In this document: positions 44,470 to 51,944 of the stretch, piece after piece | Layout: each line of letters starts with the position of its first letter | How positions within the stretch are numbered: the stretch's first letter is position 1 | From: Ohtaekwangia koreensis | GTDB lineage: Bacteria; Bacteroidota; Bacteroidia; Cytophagales; Cyclobacteriaceae | Direction: 5' to 3' | Assembly (NCBI RefSeq): GCF_900167975.1 | Contig: NZ_FUZU01000001.1 | Location: forward strand, 403,361-467,360 | DNA length: 64,000 nt | Notes under the pieces: model-generated | What the model was told of the DNA's origin: nothing | The model's input: only the letters and a program-made list of their open reading frames with translations | The model's database searches: none | Translations under genes and position numbers: made by a program

Positions 44470-45097
44470 ATCGGGTGAACCCGCTGTACTCCTTGCTAAT
44501 AAGACAAACTGGAAATCTCAGTTACTTCATTTAATTGCCAACAATCAACCTGTTCCTGATTCTTTATACACGAGATATAACCATGATGAAGTTAAGGATG
44601 CATTAAGAACTGAATGTAACAGTAAATGCATGTATTGTGAAAGCAAGGTGGAGCATATTACGGATTTACACATTGAACATATTCAGCCAAAGGCTAAGAC
44701 AAAGTTTCCTGAGCTAACATTTGAATACGCGAATCTAGGCCTTGCTTGCCCTTTGTGTAACAGGAATAAATCTGATACCTACGATCCTAACAATGCATTC
44801 ATCAATCCATACATAGATAGCCCGGACAATCATTTTTATGCATGGGGAGTGTTCTTATGGCCAAAAGACAATGACAATAGAGCAAGACTAACCGAGTTAG
44901 AGATTGGCTTAAACCGTAACGAGTTAATCGAAGCTAGAGCAGAAAGAATTAAAGCATTAAAGGGAATGATTGATTCATATAAGAGAGAAGCAAATGCGAC
45001 AATAAAGGAAGCTATTAGAAAACAGATTATGAAAGAGGTGGGTGACGATAAGGTTTATTCTTTTTTTTGTAAGATGTTAGTAGATAGTGAAATCTGA
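44453..45097 (+). CDS. ptuB: HNH endonuclease, PtuB-like component of a Septu-like defence pair
   Basis: 214 residues. The first zinc CxxC lies in SKCMYCESKVEH, the HNH core in LHIEHIQPKAKTKFPELTF with Asn in YANLGLACPLCNRNKSD, and the second CxxC in that segment. An FINPYIDSPDNHF motif follows, as in the TIGR02646/PtuB-type nucleases. The helical C-terminus (IKALKGMIDSYKREANATIK) may contact the ATPase. The ATG lies inside the ATPase end, indicating translational coupling. Predicted to cut nucleic acid when phage infection relieves ATPase control. Confidence 0.82.
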   Translation: MIKLTKSGEPAVLLANKTNWKSQLLHLIANNQPVPDSLYTRYNHDEVKDALRTECNSKCMYCESKVEHITDLHIEHIQPKAKTKFPELTFEYANLGLACPLCNRNKSDTYDPNNAFINPYIDSPDNHFYAWGVFLWPKDNDNRARLTELEIGLNRNELIEARAERIKALKGMIDSYKREANATIKEAIRKQIMKEVGDDKVYSFFCKMLVDSEI

Positions 45098-45224
45098 TAC
45101 TGTAAACAATGCATATAAAGTCGCTACCAATGATTTTTTGGATTTACGTATCAAGCTATAATCGGATTTATAGTATACATATCGAATCCATTTCATTAAT
45201 TATAAACGACAAAATAATTAAACT

Positions 45225-46166
45225 ATGATAAAGCTGAATTTAGCAATACAGATTTGTATTTCATTTTTATTCGTGACATTAATTTCTTGTAAAGACAGTC
45301 AGATAAAAAAGATTCAAGGTGTATTTGTGGCAGACAAAAAATCTCTTATGAAAATCACGCAAGAGAAAACGGGAACCGAAAACGCATTTGCTTCTGCGCT
45401 GTTAAATAAAGTGGTTGAAAATGCAGTAATCGAGTTTAAGATTAGTGGAGATTCTATTAAAGGAATTATGTTTCTGGCAGGACAAACTAATTCTATAAAT
45501 TCTAAAATAGAGACAAGAAATGACAGTCTATTCATTAAATCTGAGGACGCTGATGTTTATATAGTTCCAAATGAGAAAGGTTTTTTGTTTAAAAACATAC
45601 AAATGATTAAGTCGAATCAAGAAGATCTATCAGTTGATACGAAAAATATGTTGACTGATTTAATTGAAAAGCAAAATGAATTAAAAGAGTTTACGGAGAA
45701 TTTGGGTCAATGGCAAAAGGGAAATTTTGTAGATGAATTTGGAGATAAAACAGGTGAGGGATTTCCTTTTACTGTGGTATCTGGAAGCCACGAGACATCA
45801 ACAGTAGTCAATTCAGACGTTTATGTAAAAAGTATTATCAATGGTCACGGAATTTACTTTGAAATTTATAATAGTACACTGAGTTTTAAAGAGAACTTTC
45901 CGGACAGTGAATTTGGAACAATTAAAATAAAATTTCCAAGTGGAGATGTTAAAAGTGAAAGGGTATTTTTCTTTAAAAACACAGTATCCGAATCTCCTGA
46001 TGACAAGAATCCATTGATTTATAATCACCTTGTGGGTAATGGAAATGGAGAACTAAAGATCTTAATTGACCTTAGCACTGCCAGTAGTTATCAATCTGAC
46101 AAATATCAATTTACTTTACAAAAAAGAAATTTGGACCAGGTATTATCAGGGATGAAAGGAAAATAG
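45225..46166 (+). CDS. Hypothetical lipoprotein, 313 aa
   Basis: Lipobox in FLFVTLISCKDS. The first half (FVADKKSLMKITQEKTG, KISGDSIKGIMFLAG) looks like a lipocalin-type strand set reporting size and levels of a ligand. The second half is beta-rich with GQWQKGNFVDEFGDKTGEGF and IDLSTASSYQSDKYQFTLQK, which resembles generic Bacteroidota surface proteins. No domain is recognised. It is separate from the ATPase/HNH pair by 127 bp. Function unknown. Confidence 0.65.
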   Translation: MIKLNLAIQICISFLFVTLISCKDSQIKKIQGVFVADKKSLMKITQEKTGTENAFASALLNKVVENAVIEFKISGDSIKGIMFLAGQTNSINSKIETRNDSLFIKSEDADVYIVPNEKGFLFKNIQMIKSNQEDLSVDTKNMLTDLIEKQNELKEFTENLGQWQKGNFVDEFGDKTGEGFPFTVVSGSHETSTVVNSDVYVKSIINGHGIYFEIYNSTLSFKENFPDSEFGTIKIKFPSGDVKSERVFFFKNTVSESPDDKNPLIYNHLVGNGNGELKILIDLSTASSYQSDKYQFTLQKRNLDQVLSGMKGK

Positions 46167-46254
46167 AACTGCCTTTTATTGGTGTTCCTATGCTTTTGTT
46201 GGTATTCTTTTGCTAACAAGCACTATATGGAATAGGCAGAGATAAAAAATTAAA

Positions 46255-47103
46255 ATGAGTGCCCAATCAATCATATCTCAAATTGCAACAGCGGATCGCG
46301 AAATCAATACCATTCAAGGTCAAATTCATTCCTTAGATGACAACATTTCAAGAAAGCAAAAGGATGCCAATTCAATTTTGGATAAGATCAGTCGCGAAAA
46401 GGATCTTAAAAGAATAATCACATATCAAAAAGATTTAACAGGCAAAAACGAAGAAATATCAAGAATAGAGAAGGACAAATATTCAAAAACCAAGACCCTT
46501 GTCGACAAGCAGAAAAAGCGAAACGAACTTCAGCAGCAACTAAACAAAGTTGAGAAGGTCGAAAGAGATAAAGCGATGAGTCAGCAGAAGGAGATTTTAA
46601 ATATTCAACAGCAAATAACCAGAGAGATGGAGTGGCAAAAAAGAATGCCAATACAAACATGGTCGGCTCATATACCCGCTTCAGCTCAGGATGTTGTCTA
46701 TGACGTATTCGTATCACACGCCTCAGATGATAAAGAAGATTTTGTAAAGCCGTTTGTTGATGTGCTGCAAGCAAAAGGTCTTAAAGTTTGGTACGATGCC
46801 ATTACCTTAAAAGTTGGAGATAGCCTACGTTCTTCTATTGATAAAGGACTACTAAACTCGCGGTATGGAATTGTCGTTCTTTCAGAAGCCTATATAAAAA
46901 AGGAATGGACTGTTAAAGAACTGAACGGCCTCTTTGCAAAGGAGATAGAAGGCAAAAAAGTTATCCTTCCTATATGGCATAAGATTACCAAAAATGAGGT
47001 AATGAATTTTAGTCCCATGATAGCCGATATACTTGCGCTCAACACATCCACATACTCAATTGATGAATTGGCCGATAAAATTATCGAGGCCATTGAGCAA
47101 TGA
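46255..47103 (+). CDS. TIR-domain protein with N-terminal coiled coil
   Basis: 282 residues. The first 125 or so form a long charged coiled coil (IQGQIHSLDDNISRKQKDAN ... QKEILNIQQQITREMEWQKR). After a linker, a TIR domain starts at VVYDVFVSHASDDKEDFVKP. LKVWYDAITLKVGDSLRSSI is the conserved second block. The putative catalytic Glu lies in KEWTVKELNGLFAKE after YGIVVLSEAYIKK. Such TIR proteins hydrolyse NAD+ in anti-phage systems or bind partners. The coiled coil may drive oligomerization. There is no sensor gene adjacent, so it may act alone or with the neighbouring defence genes. Confidence 0.85.
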   Translation: MSAQSIISQIATADREINTIQGQIHSLDDNISRKQKDANSILDKISREKDLKRIITYQKDLTGKNEEISRIEKDKYSKTKTLVDKQKKRNELQQQLNKVEKVERDKAMSQQKEILNIQQQITREMEWQKRMPIQTWSAHIPASAQDVVYDVFVSHASDDKEDFVKPFVDVLQAKGLKVWYDAITLKVGDSLRSSIDKGLLNSRYGIVVLSEAYIKKEWTVKELNGLFAKEIEGKKVILPIWHKITKNEVMNFSPMIADILALNTSTYSIDELADKIIEAIEQ

Positions 47104-47106
47104 CCA

Positions 47107-47230
47107 ATGCCAAAATACGTAATCTGTTATAACGTTACTATGAAATATACCTGTTGTGGAAAAGAACAGCAGGCAACCAGCATTGCACACTACGCAATAC
47201 AGCTAAAGATCATCCCATTTTATAACCGTT
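47107..47230 (+). repeat. Truncated 5' fragment of the REP-associated transposase element
   Basis: AACGTTACTATGAAATATAC, TTGTGGAAAAGAACAGCAGG and TAAAGATCATCC align with the region around the start of the intact element at 58575-58670. The fragment stops after about 110 bp. Degenerate REP-like traces precede the TIR gene (about 46170-46215). Confidence 0.6.
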
Positions 47231-47247
47231 ACATTGCGTGCTGAGAG

Positions 47248-47341
47248 TTGCAATCTAATTTATAGATACATGCATTCATATCGTGTCCATCTTTTGGGTA
47301 ACAGGGTATAGGAATGATATTCTTATATCTGAAGTTAGGAA
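47248..47341 (+). repeat. Recurring intergenic module, copy upstream of the HEPN-like gene
   Basis: TTGCAATCTAATTTATAGAT, CATATCGTGTCCATCTTTTG and GGAATGATATTCTTATATCT match the copy beginning at 42863 and the one at 43110. It ends about 25 bp before the 47367 start. Confidence 0.55.
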
Positions 47342-47366
47342 CAAAGGCTAAAAAAACTATTTATAA

Positions 47367-48029
47367 ATGAAAATAGAAGACATAAAAAAACGAGTTGACG
47401 AATTAATAACTATCGCTGGACAGGTTCTCAATACAAAACGGAGTAGTGATTTTGGTTCACATGTTTCATCGGAACAATTCAATGAATTTCGAGCAGCATC
47501 ATTATCTTTTTTAAAAAGCACATTTGGAACTGACCATCCCTTTTATGCTGAATTTAATAAGCAAGCAAAAAAGGCATCACCATATGATACAGAAGAGGGG
47601 CGCGGAATATTAAAGGCAGTTAAACGAGAAATTGATGGAGGATGGTTATCTACTGTGAAAGGGCTAATATCCGCAGAAATTTTTTCTGACTTTCTTGAAA
47701 TGGCTGAATATCTTTTGAAAGAAAGTTATAAAGACCCAGCAGCTGTTATGATAGGTAGCGTATTAGAAGAGCATATAAGGCAACTCTGTCTTAGGAATTC
47801 AATCGCGATTGAGACAATTAAAGACGGCAAACCTAATCCCAAGAAAGCGGACTTGATGAATTCTGAATTGGCTTCTGCTAGCATTTACAATAAGCTTGAT
47901 CAAAAAAGTATCACATCATGGTTAGACCTAAGAAACAAAGCTGCTCATGGACAATATTCAGAATATACAAAAGAACAGGTTGAACTTATGTATCAAGGCG
48001 TGACAAATTTTATTTCTAGGACAACGTGA
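47367..48029 (+). CDS. HEPN-like protein, 220 aa
   Basis: The C-terminal half has AAVMIGSVLEEHIRQLCLRN and SITSWLDLRNKAAHGQYSEY. The RNKAAH string fits the Rx4-6H motif of HEPN ribonucleases, and the helical layout agrees. The N-terminal 100 residues are helical (VDELITIAGQVLNTKRSSDF, FRAASLSFLKSTFGTDHPFY) and not recognised. HEPN proteins act in toxin-antitoxin and abortive infection systems, and the neighbours are a TIR protein and a Septu-like pair. No antitoxin (MNT) gene is adjacent. Confidence 0.65.
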   Translation: MKIEDIKKRVDELITIAGQVLNTKRSSDFGSHVSSEQFNEFRAASLSFLKSTFGTDHPFYAEFNKQAKKASPYDTEEGRGILKAVKREIDGGWLSTVKGLISAEIFSDFLEMAEYLLKESYKDPAAVMIGSVLEEHIRQLCLRNSIAIETIKDGKPNPKKADLMNSELASASIYNKLDQKSITSWLDLRNKAAHGQYSEYTKEQVELMYQGVTNFISRTT

Positions 48030-48030
48030 T

Positions 48031-48326
48031 GAAAAGCCCATACCTTTGTTATTGTTCTTTACCAACAAACCACACGTGCTACCCACACTATTTTAACGTT
48101 ACTTTAAAATATACCCGTTGTGGAAAAGAACAGCACGCAGTCATCATTGAACATTATGCAATACGCTAAAGATCATCTGGATTTATAACTGTTACATGCC
48201 TCGAGTGGAAGCCTGTGTTACAAGATGATCGGTTTAAAGAAATAATTATTTCCAGCTTGTCCTTTTTAAGTAAAGCGAAATCGCGTTACGGTATATGTCT
48301 TCAATGCCTTTGGTGTGCTTCACCAT
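48031..48326 (+). repeat. Truncated 5' portion of the REP-associated transposase element with degenerate REP
   Basis: From AAAAGCCCATACCTTTGTTA through GTGGAAAAGAACAGCACGCAG to CTTTTTAAGTAAAGCGAAATCG, the bases follow the intact element 58514-58770 closely. There is one inserted A (frameshift) and loss of the catalytic half. It ends in a degenerate REP half (ATGCCTTTGGTGTGCTTCACC). Confidence 0.75.
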
Positions 48327-48427
48327 AGACATGATAACATAAAAACAAAAATGGTACAGAATTTTTCGTACCATTTCAATGGATATTAAAAAGATTTTTT
48401 GGCTTCCGAGAAAGAACCTATATTTTC

Positions 48428-48682
48428 TTAGGTCGTTTTCTTTATAGATGCGAACATATTTACAGAAATAAGAACTATAATAAAAGTTACCGTCCAAAGC
48501 AGTAAGGAGTTTAAATTTAGAAATTGAAAACTTGAAAAGTAATAATCCCAAAAAGATTCTGATAGGGGATTACCTACATGAAACACAGCCTTGACTATAT
48601 ACCACGCACTTTTGAAAAACATACTGAGTCCAAGCGAAGCTCCTAATATGTTCAAATAAAAACCAATTCCTTTCTTTTCCAT
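48428..48682 (-). CDS. Small membrane protein, candidate bacteriocin immunity protein
   Basis: 84 residues with two hydrophobic segments (NILGASLGLSMFFKSAWYIV and LLLWTVTFIIVLISVNMF) and a basic C-terminus SIKKTT. It lies directly downstream of the two double-glycine peptides on the same strand, behind a hairpin. That is the usual place for an immunity gene of a class II bacteriocin. No family recognised; the function is inferred from size, topology and position. Confidence 0.55.
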   Translation of the reverse strand: MEKKGIGFYLNILGASLGLSMFFKSAWYIVKAVFHVGNPLSESFWDYYFSSFQFLNLNSLLLWTVTFIIVLISVNMFASIKKTT

Positions 48683-48708
48683 TTGGATCTATATATTAAT
48701 ATCAAAGA

Positions 48709-48741
48709 TATAAAAATTGGAGCCAAGTAAACTTGGCCCCT
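48709..48741 (-). terminator. Terminator-like hairpin after the bacteriocin peptide genes
   Basis: The minus strand has GGGGCCAAGT / ACTTGGCTCC with a TT loop, followed by AATTTTTAT. It lies between peptide 1 and the small membrane protein and probably partly terminates transcription. Confidence 0.7.
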
Positions 48742-48751
48742 AATTTTAATT

Positions 48752-48940
48752 TTAATCTTTTGTCAAATAACCGTAAGCTGCTCCTGCTGCATAAGAAAGT
48801 GCAAGTAAACCACCATAGGCAGCCGCTACATTTAAAAGGAGAGGAATGATTCCTCCATCTGTATTGGCTAGTTGCTCGTTTGACAACTCAGTTAACTCTG
48901 CTTCTTGCAGATTAACTTCGGATAATTTTAATTTTTCCAT
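48752..48940 (-). CDS. Double-glycine leader peptide 1 (two-peptide bacteriocin candidate)
   Basis: 62 residues. The leader of 30 residues ends ELTELSNEQLANTDGG, the GG-type site cut by C39 peptidases. The 32-residue core starts IIPLLLNVAAAYGGLLAL and ends YGYLTKD. It is hydrophobic, with small-residue spacing (AYGG, AAGAAYG) of the kind that packs helices in class IIb two-peptide bacteriocins. It starts 12 bp after peptide 2 and has no cysteines, so no lanthionine or disulfide chemistry is expected. Confidence 0.8.
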   Translation of the reverse strand: MEKLKLSEVNLQEAELTELSNEQLANTDGGIIPLLLNVAAAYGGLLALSYAAGAAYGYLTKD

Positions 48941-48952
48941 CTTCTTTAAGAT

Positions 48953-49147
48953 TTAAGACCGCATATCATTATAGCCTGACTTGAAACTAGCCACTACTCC
49001 AGCAGCTAGCATCCCTACTACGCCCGCTTGAATTGCGTACGCAGGCGCTAGTGTTACCAGCAATGCTAGAAAGCCGCCATTTGTCTCTTCGAGTTCGTTT
49101 GTTGTCAACTCAACAACGCCACATTCTTCTAATTTTGAATTAAGCAT
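48953..49147 (-). CDS. Double-glycine leader peptide 2 (two-peptide bacteriocin candidate)
   Basis: 64 residues. The leader of 25 residues ends VELTTNELEETNGG. The core of 39 residues starts FLALLVTLAPAYAIQAG, contains GVVGMLAAGVVASF and ends GYNDMRS. The core is hydrophobic with repeated Gly/Ala spacing and a polar tail. It is the first of the two peptide genes after a 260-bp non-coding region holding two related dyads and a hairpin. The only Cys is in the leader. Likely exported by the C39 ABC transporter at 49744. Confidence 0.8.
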   Translation of the reverse strand: MLNSKLEECGVVELTTNELEETNGGFLALLVTLAPAYAIQAGVVGMLAAGVVASFKSGYNDMRS

Positions 49148-49174
49148 ACACTTTGTACTATTATATATCCCAGA

Positions 49175-49193
49175 AAACTGTCTGGAACAGTTT
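49175..49193. promoter_or_regulatory. Dyad upstream of the peptide genes, possible operator
   Basis: Perfect 7-bp arms AAACTGT / ACAGTTT around CTGGA, 28 bp upstream of the peptide 2 start. A related half-dyad, ACAGTTCTGAAACAG, lies at 49372-49386. Confidence 0.45.
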
Positions 49194-49236
49194 GTAACCT
49201 AGCCGGCTTTCAGATTACTTTGCCAATATATAGTCC

Positions 49237-49261
49237 TTCCGTGCAATTCTATTGCACGGAA
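49237..49261. other. Perfect 11-bp hairpin between the HTH-GG gene and the peptide genes
   Basis: Arms TTCCGTGCAAT and ATTGCACGGAA with loop TCT. There is a T-rich run only on the plus-strand side (after 49270), so as a terminator it points the wrong way for this operon. It may be an RNA processing or attenuation element that sets peptide expression apart from the exporter genes. Confidence 0.55.
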
Positions 49262-49409
49262 GATAAAGTGAATTTTTTTTTATTTTTTTAGCTACTTCAA
49301 AGTCTATAGTGCCTCTTAGAGCGCTATATATGTTAGTTAATTGATGCATACGTTCTTTTATATTCGGAAAGACAGTTCTGAAACAGGAGATGATACACGT
49401 ATCGCGTAA

Positions 49410-49736
49410 TTAAAAATAATGTCCTTCTGTGTAGTAAAATTGTATGGAAGGGCAAGATAGGATCGCACCTCCAGAAATTGATTCCATTTCTTTTTCATTT
49501 ATAGTCTTAACCGAAAAATTGATGATGATATCAAAATCTTCAGGATAGTAAAATGTTTGCAAGCTTCGACTATATTTTATTGTAGCCCCATGTGCTTTGA
49601 AGAAATCAAATATGTTATAAAGTTGGCGTTTGCTGATACCTAAAGAACTCGCAAATACTTTCGGGTTTCCGGTATGTTGGTTCCTGATTTTTAGATTTGC
49701 CTTTCTAATTCTCTCAATTCCTTTTACAAAATCCAT
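49410..49736 (-). CDS. Putative DNA-binding domain fused to a double-glycine peptide, 108 aa
   Basis: Residues 1-70 read as a winged-helix-type domain: FVKGIERIRKANLKIRN, VFASSLGISKRQLYNIFDFF (HTH) and KYSRSLQTFYYPED (wing). Residues 75-90 then read VKTINEKEMESISGG, a textbook C39 leader (LNEKExxxISGG), followed by an 18-residue peptide AILSCPSIQFYYTEGHYF. It lies 8 bp downstream of the exporter gene. Export of the tail after cleavage would release a short peptide and leave the DNA-binding part in the cell. It could be a pheromone-regulator fusion. Function inferred; I know of no named family. Confidence 0.7.
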   Translation of the reverse strand: MDFVKGIERIRKANLKIRNQHTGNPKVFASSLGISKRQLYNIFDFFKAHGATIKYSRSLQTFYYPEDFDIIINFSVKTINEKEMESISGGAILSCPSIQFYYTEGHYF

Positions 49737-49743
49737 ATCGAGA

Positions 49744-51933
49744 CTATATATTTTGAATGGTTTCTTTGATCTGATCCAAGAATGGAAATTGCTGTTTCCA
49801 TAGATTGTAATAGTGTGCTTGGTTAATTATCAAATCATCGTGCCGGCCCTCTTCTACAACTTTTCCGTCTGACAAAACAATGATCTTATCTGCATTAAAT
49901 ACAGTGCTTAAGCGATGCGAAATAAGTATAACGGTTTTCTCTTGGTTCTGGAGATGGTTAATCATATGCTGAACATGACGCTCGGATGCGGAATCAAGCG
50001 AGGATGTTGCTTCATCCAAGATTAAAATTTCGGGGTCCTTATACAAGGCCCGTGCTATAGCTATTCTCTGCTTTTGCCCACCAGATAGAGAGGCACCATT
50101 TTCACCCAGGTATGTATTAAAACCCTGCGGAAGCTTTTCTATGAATTGAAGTATACCAAGATCAGAGCAGATTGAAATAATTTTTTTCATGTCTGGCTCG
50201 TGATCTCCTATAGCAATGTTGTCAACAACATTACCAGAAAATAAATCAATCTTCTGAGGCACAACGCTCACTATATTTCGCAACGATTCATTCTCGATAT
50301 ACTTTAAATCATATCTGCCGATGGTAATGCTGCCTTTTTGTATGGGATATAGATTTTGAAGAAGGGAGATAAGCGTTGATTTTCCTGATCCGCTTTCTCC
50401 TATTAGTGCAGTGACTTTTCCTTTTTGAATAGTAAGATTAATATCTTTAAAAACTTCAGTGCGGGAACCATAGCGGAACGAAACATTTTTCATTGTAATC
50501 TCACCAATCATGTCTGCCGTTAACTTGACCTTATTTTCACTTTCTTCCCGTTGAAGATCCATGATTTCAAAAAGGCGATCTGCTGCTATAACTGCGTTTT
50601 GAATACTTTTATCCAAACCTATTAAACTACTAACCGGCCCTGTGAAATAAGCAATAAGTGCATAGAAAGAGAGTAATTCACCAGGCGTAATTTGATTATC
50701 GAGAACAAATCCTGCGCCTGCCCACAAGAGAACGATTGTAAAAATACGCGAAAGAAATTCGGAAGCATTTCCTGAGACTATACTATTGACGCCTGACTCA
50801 TAGACCGCTTTTAAAAGCGTTACAAATTTAAATTCTGTTTTGAGATTGGTATAGTTTTCAAGACCAAAGCCCTTTATAGTGCTGACGGAATTTAACGACT
50901 CCACCAATTGTGAACCAAGCTCGGCTGAATTCTCCATTAGCCTCCGTTCAATTTTCTTGTTGTATTTGTTTGTAATGAAATAAACAACTGAGTAGAATGG
51001 TATAATTAAAAGAAGGACGCAAGCCAACTTCCAATAGTAGGTAAACATCAGCGCAAACGACAAAATAATAATGAAAAAATTGACGGCAATGCTGATCAAT
51101 GTATCATTGATAAATACACGAATTTTCACTGCATCATTAATGCGGGATGTGATTTCTCCCACACGCATGGTATCGAAGAATTGCTGAGGCAGTTTAAGTA
51201 AATGCTTATAGTATCCTAAAATGAGCTGTGCGTCTATCAATTGTCCCGTCCGCAGTATAAATATACTCTTGGCAGTACTTATAAAAATCTGGATTACTAA
51301 TAGCAGAATCATTGCTATACTCATTAGATTCAATAAGTTCCGATTGCCATCTACAAGTACATAGTCAATAATTTTCTGAACGTAGATTGATGTTGATAGA
51401 CCAATAAGTGTATAAACAAGTGCGCCAAGTAAAGCTTGAAAAATGATACTCTTGTGAGGTTGAAGCAATGACCAAAACCTCGACAATACAGATATTTTAT
51501 TATTTCCTGCTTCGAAATTTTGATTAGGCCACACCAATACTAATATACCTGTCCAAAGCTTTTTAAATTCTTCGCTAGTATACTTGTGAATATTTCCGTC
51601 TCCGGGGTCCATCACCTGAACGGATGTAGTGGTAACATTATATACCACGACATAATGCTGCAAGACTTCGTTCATTACGACATGTGCAATTGCAGGCATT
51701 GGGATCTTTGTCAGACTATCAAGATTTCCGCGAACCCCCTTGGAGTCAAATCCAAGTTTTGTCGAAGCCTCAATGATACCTAGCAGATTCGTTCCTTTCT
51801 TATCCGTTGACGCAAGTTGTCGAATACGTGACACGGGAATTTTTAGCTTATGGTAAGCTGCGATCGAGGCTAAACAGGCGGCACCACAATCCGTAATATC
51901 ACGCTGCTTTACCTTAACTGGCTTTATCATCAT
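49744..51933 (-). CDS. Peptidase-containing ABC transporter (C39 domain, PCAT)
   Basis: 729 residues. The N-terminal C39 peptidase has its Cys in RDITDCGAACLASIAAYH, His in EVLQHYVVVYNV and Asp in VQVMDPGDGNIH. A six-helix transmembrane domain follows (about 160-440). The nucleotide-binding domain has Walker A LIGESGSGKSTLIS, signature SLSGGQKQRIAIARAL, Walker B EILILDEATSSLDS and H-loop VILISHRLST. It cleaves double-glycine leaders and exports the cores across the inner membrane. Substrates here should be the peptides at 48752 and 48953, and possibly the C-terminal tail at 49410. It starts 11 bp after the HlyD gene. Confidence 0.95.
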   Translation of the reverse strand: MMIKPVKVKQRDITDCGAACLASIAAYHKLKIPVSRIRQLASTDKKGTNLLGIIEASTKLGFDSKGVRGNLDSLTKIPMPAIAHVVMNEVLQHYVVVYNVTTTSVQVMDPGDGNIHKYTSEEFKKLWTGILVLVWPNQNFEAGNNKISVLSRFWSLLQPHKSIIFQALLGALVYTLIGLSTSIYVQKIIDYVLVDGNRNLLNLMSIAMILLLVIQIFISTAKSIFILRTGQLIDAQLILGYYKHLLKLPQQFFDTMRVGEITSRINDAVKIRVFINDTLISIAVNFFIIILSFALMFTYYWKLACVLLLIIPFYSVVYFITNKYNKKIERRLMENSAELGSQLVESLNSVSTIKGFGLENYTNLKTEFKFVTLLKAVYESGVNSIVSGNASEFLSRIFTIVLLWAGAGFVLDNQITPGELLSFYALIAYFTGPVSSLIGLDKSIQNAVIAADRLFEIMDLQREESENKVKLTADMIGEITMKNVSFRYGSRTEVFKDINLTIQKGKVTALIGESGSGKSTLISLLQNLYPIQKGSITIGRYDLKYIENESLRNIVSVVPQKIDLFSGNVVDNIAIGDHEPDMKKIISICSDLGILQFIEKLPQGFNTYLGENGASLSGGQKQRIAIARALYKDPEILILDEATSSLDSASERHVQHMINHLQNQEKTVILISHRLSTVFNADKIIVLSDGKVVEEGRHDDLIINQAHYYNLWKQQFPFLDQIKETIQNI

Positions 51934-51944
51934 GTATATAAGGA

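Noticed and set aside
43222..45097. Retron-associated PtuAB defence system
   Set aside because: No reverse transcriptase gene or msr/msd-like RNA is visible in the neighbouring sequence.
48246..48551. 101-residue minus-strand reading frame
   Set aside because: It overlaps the decayed RAYT fragment and the small membrane protein in another frame and has no protein-like features of its own.
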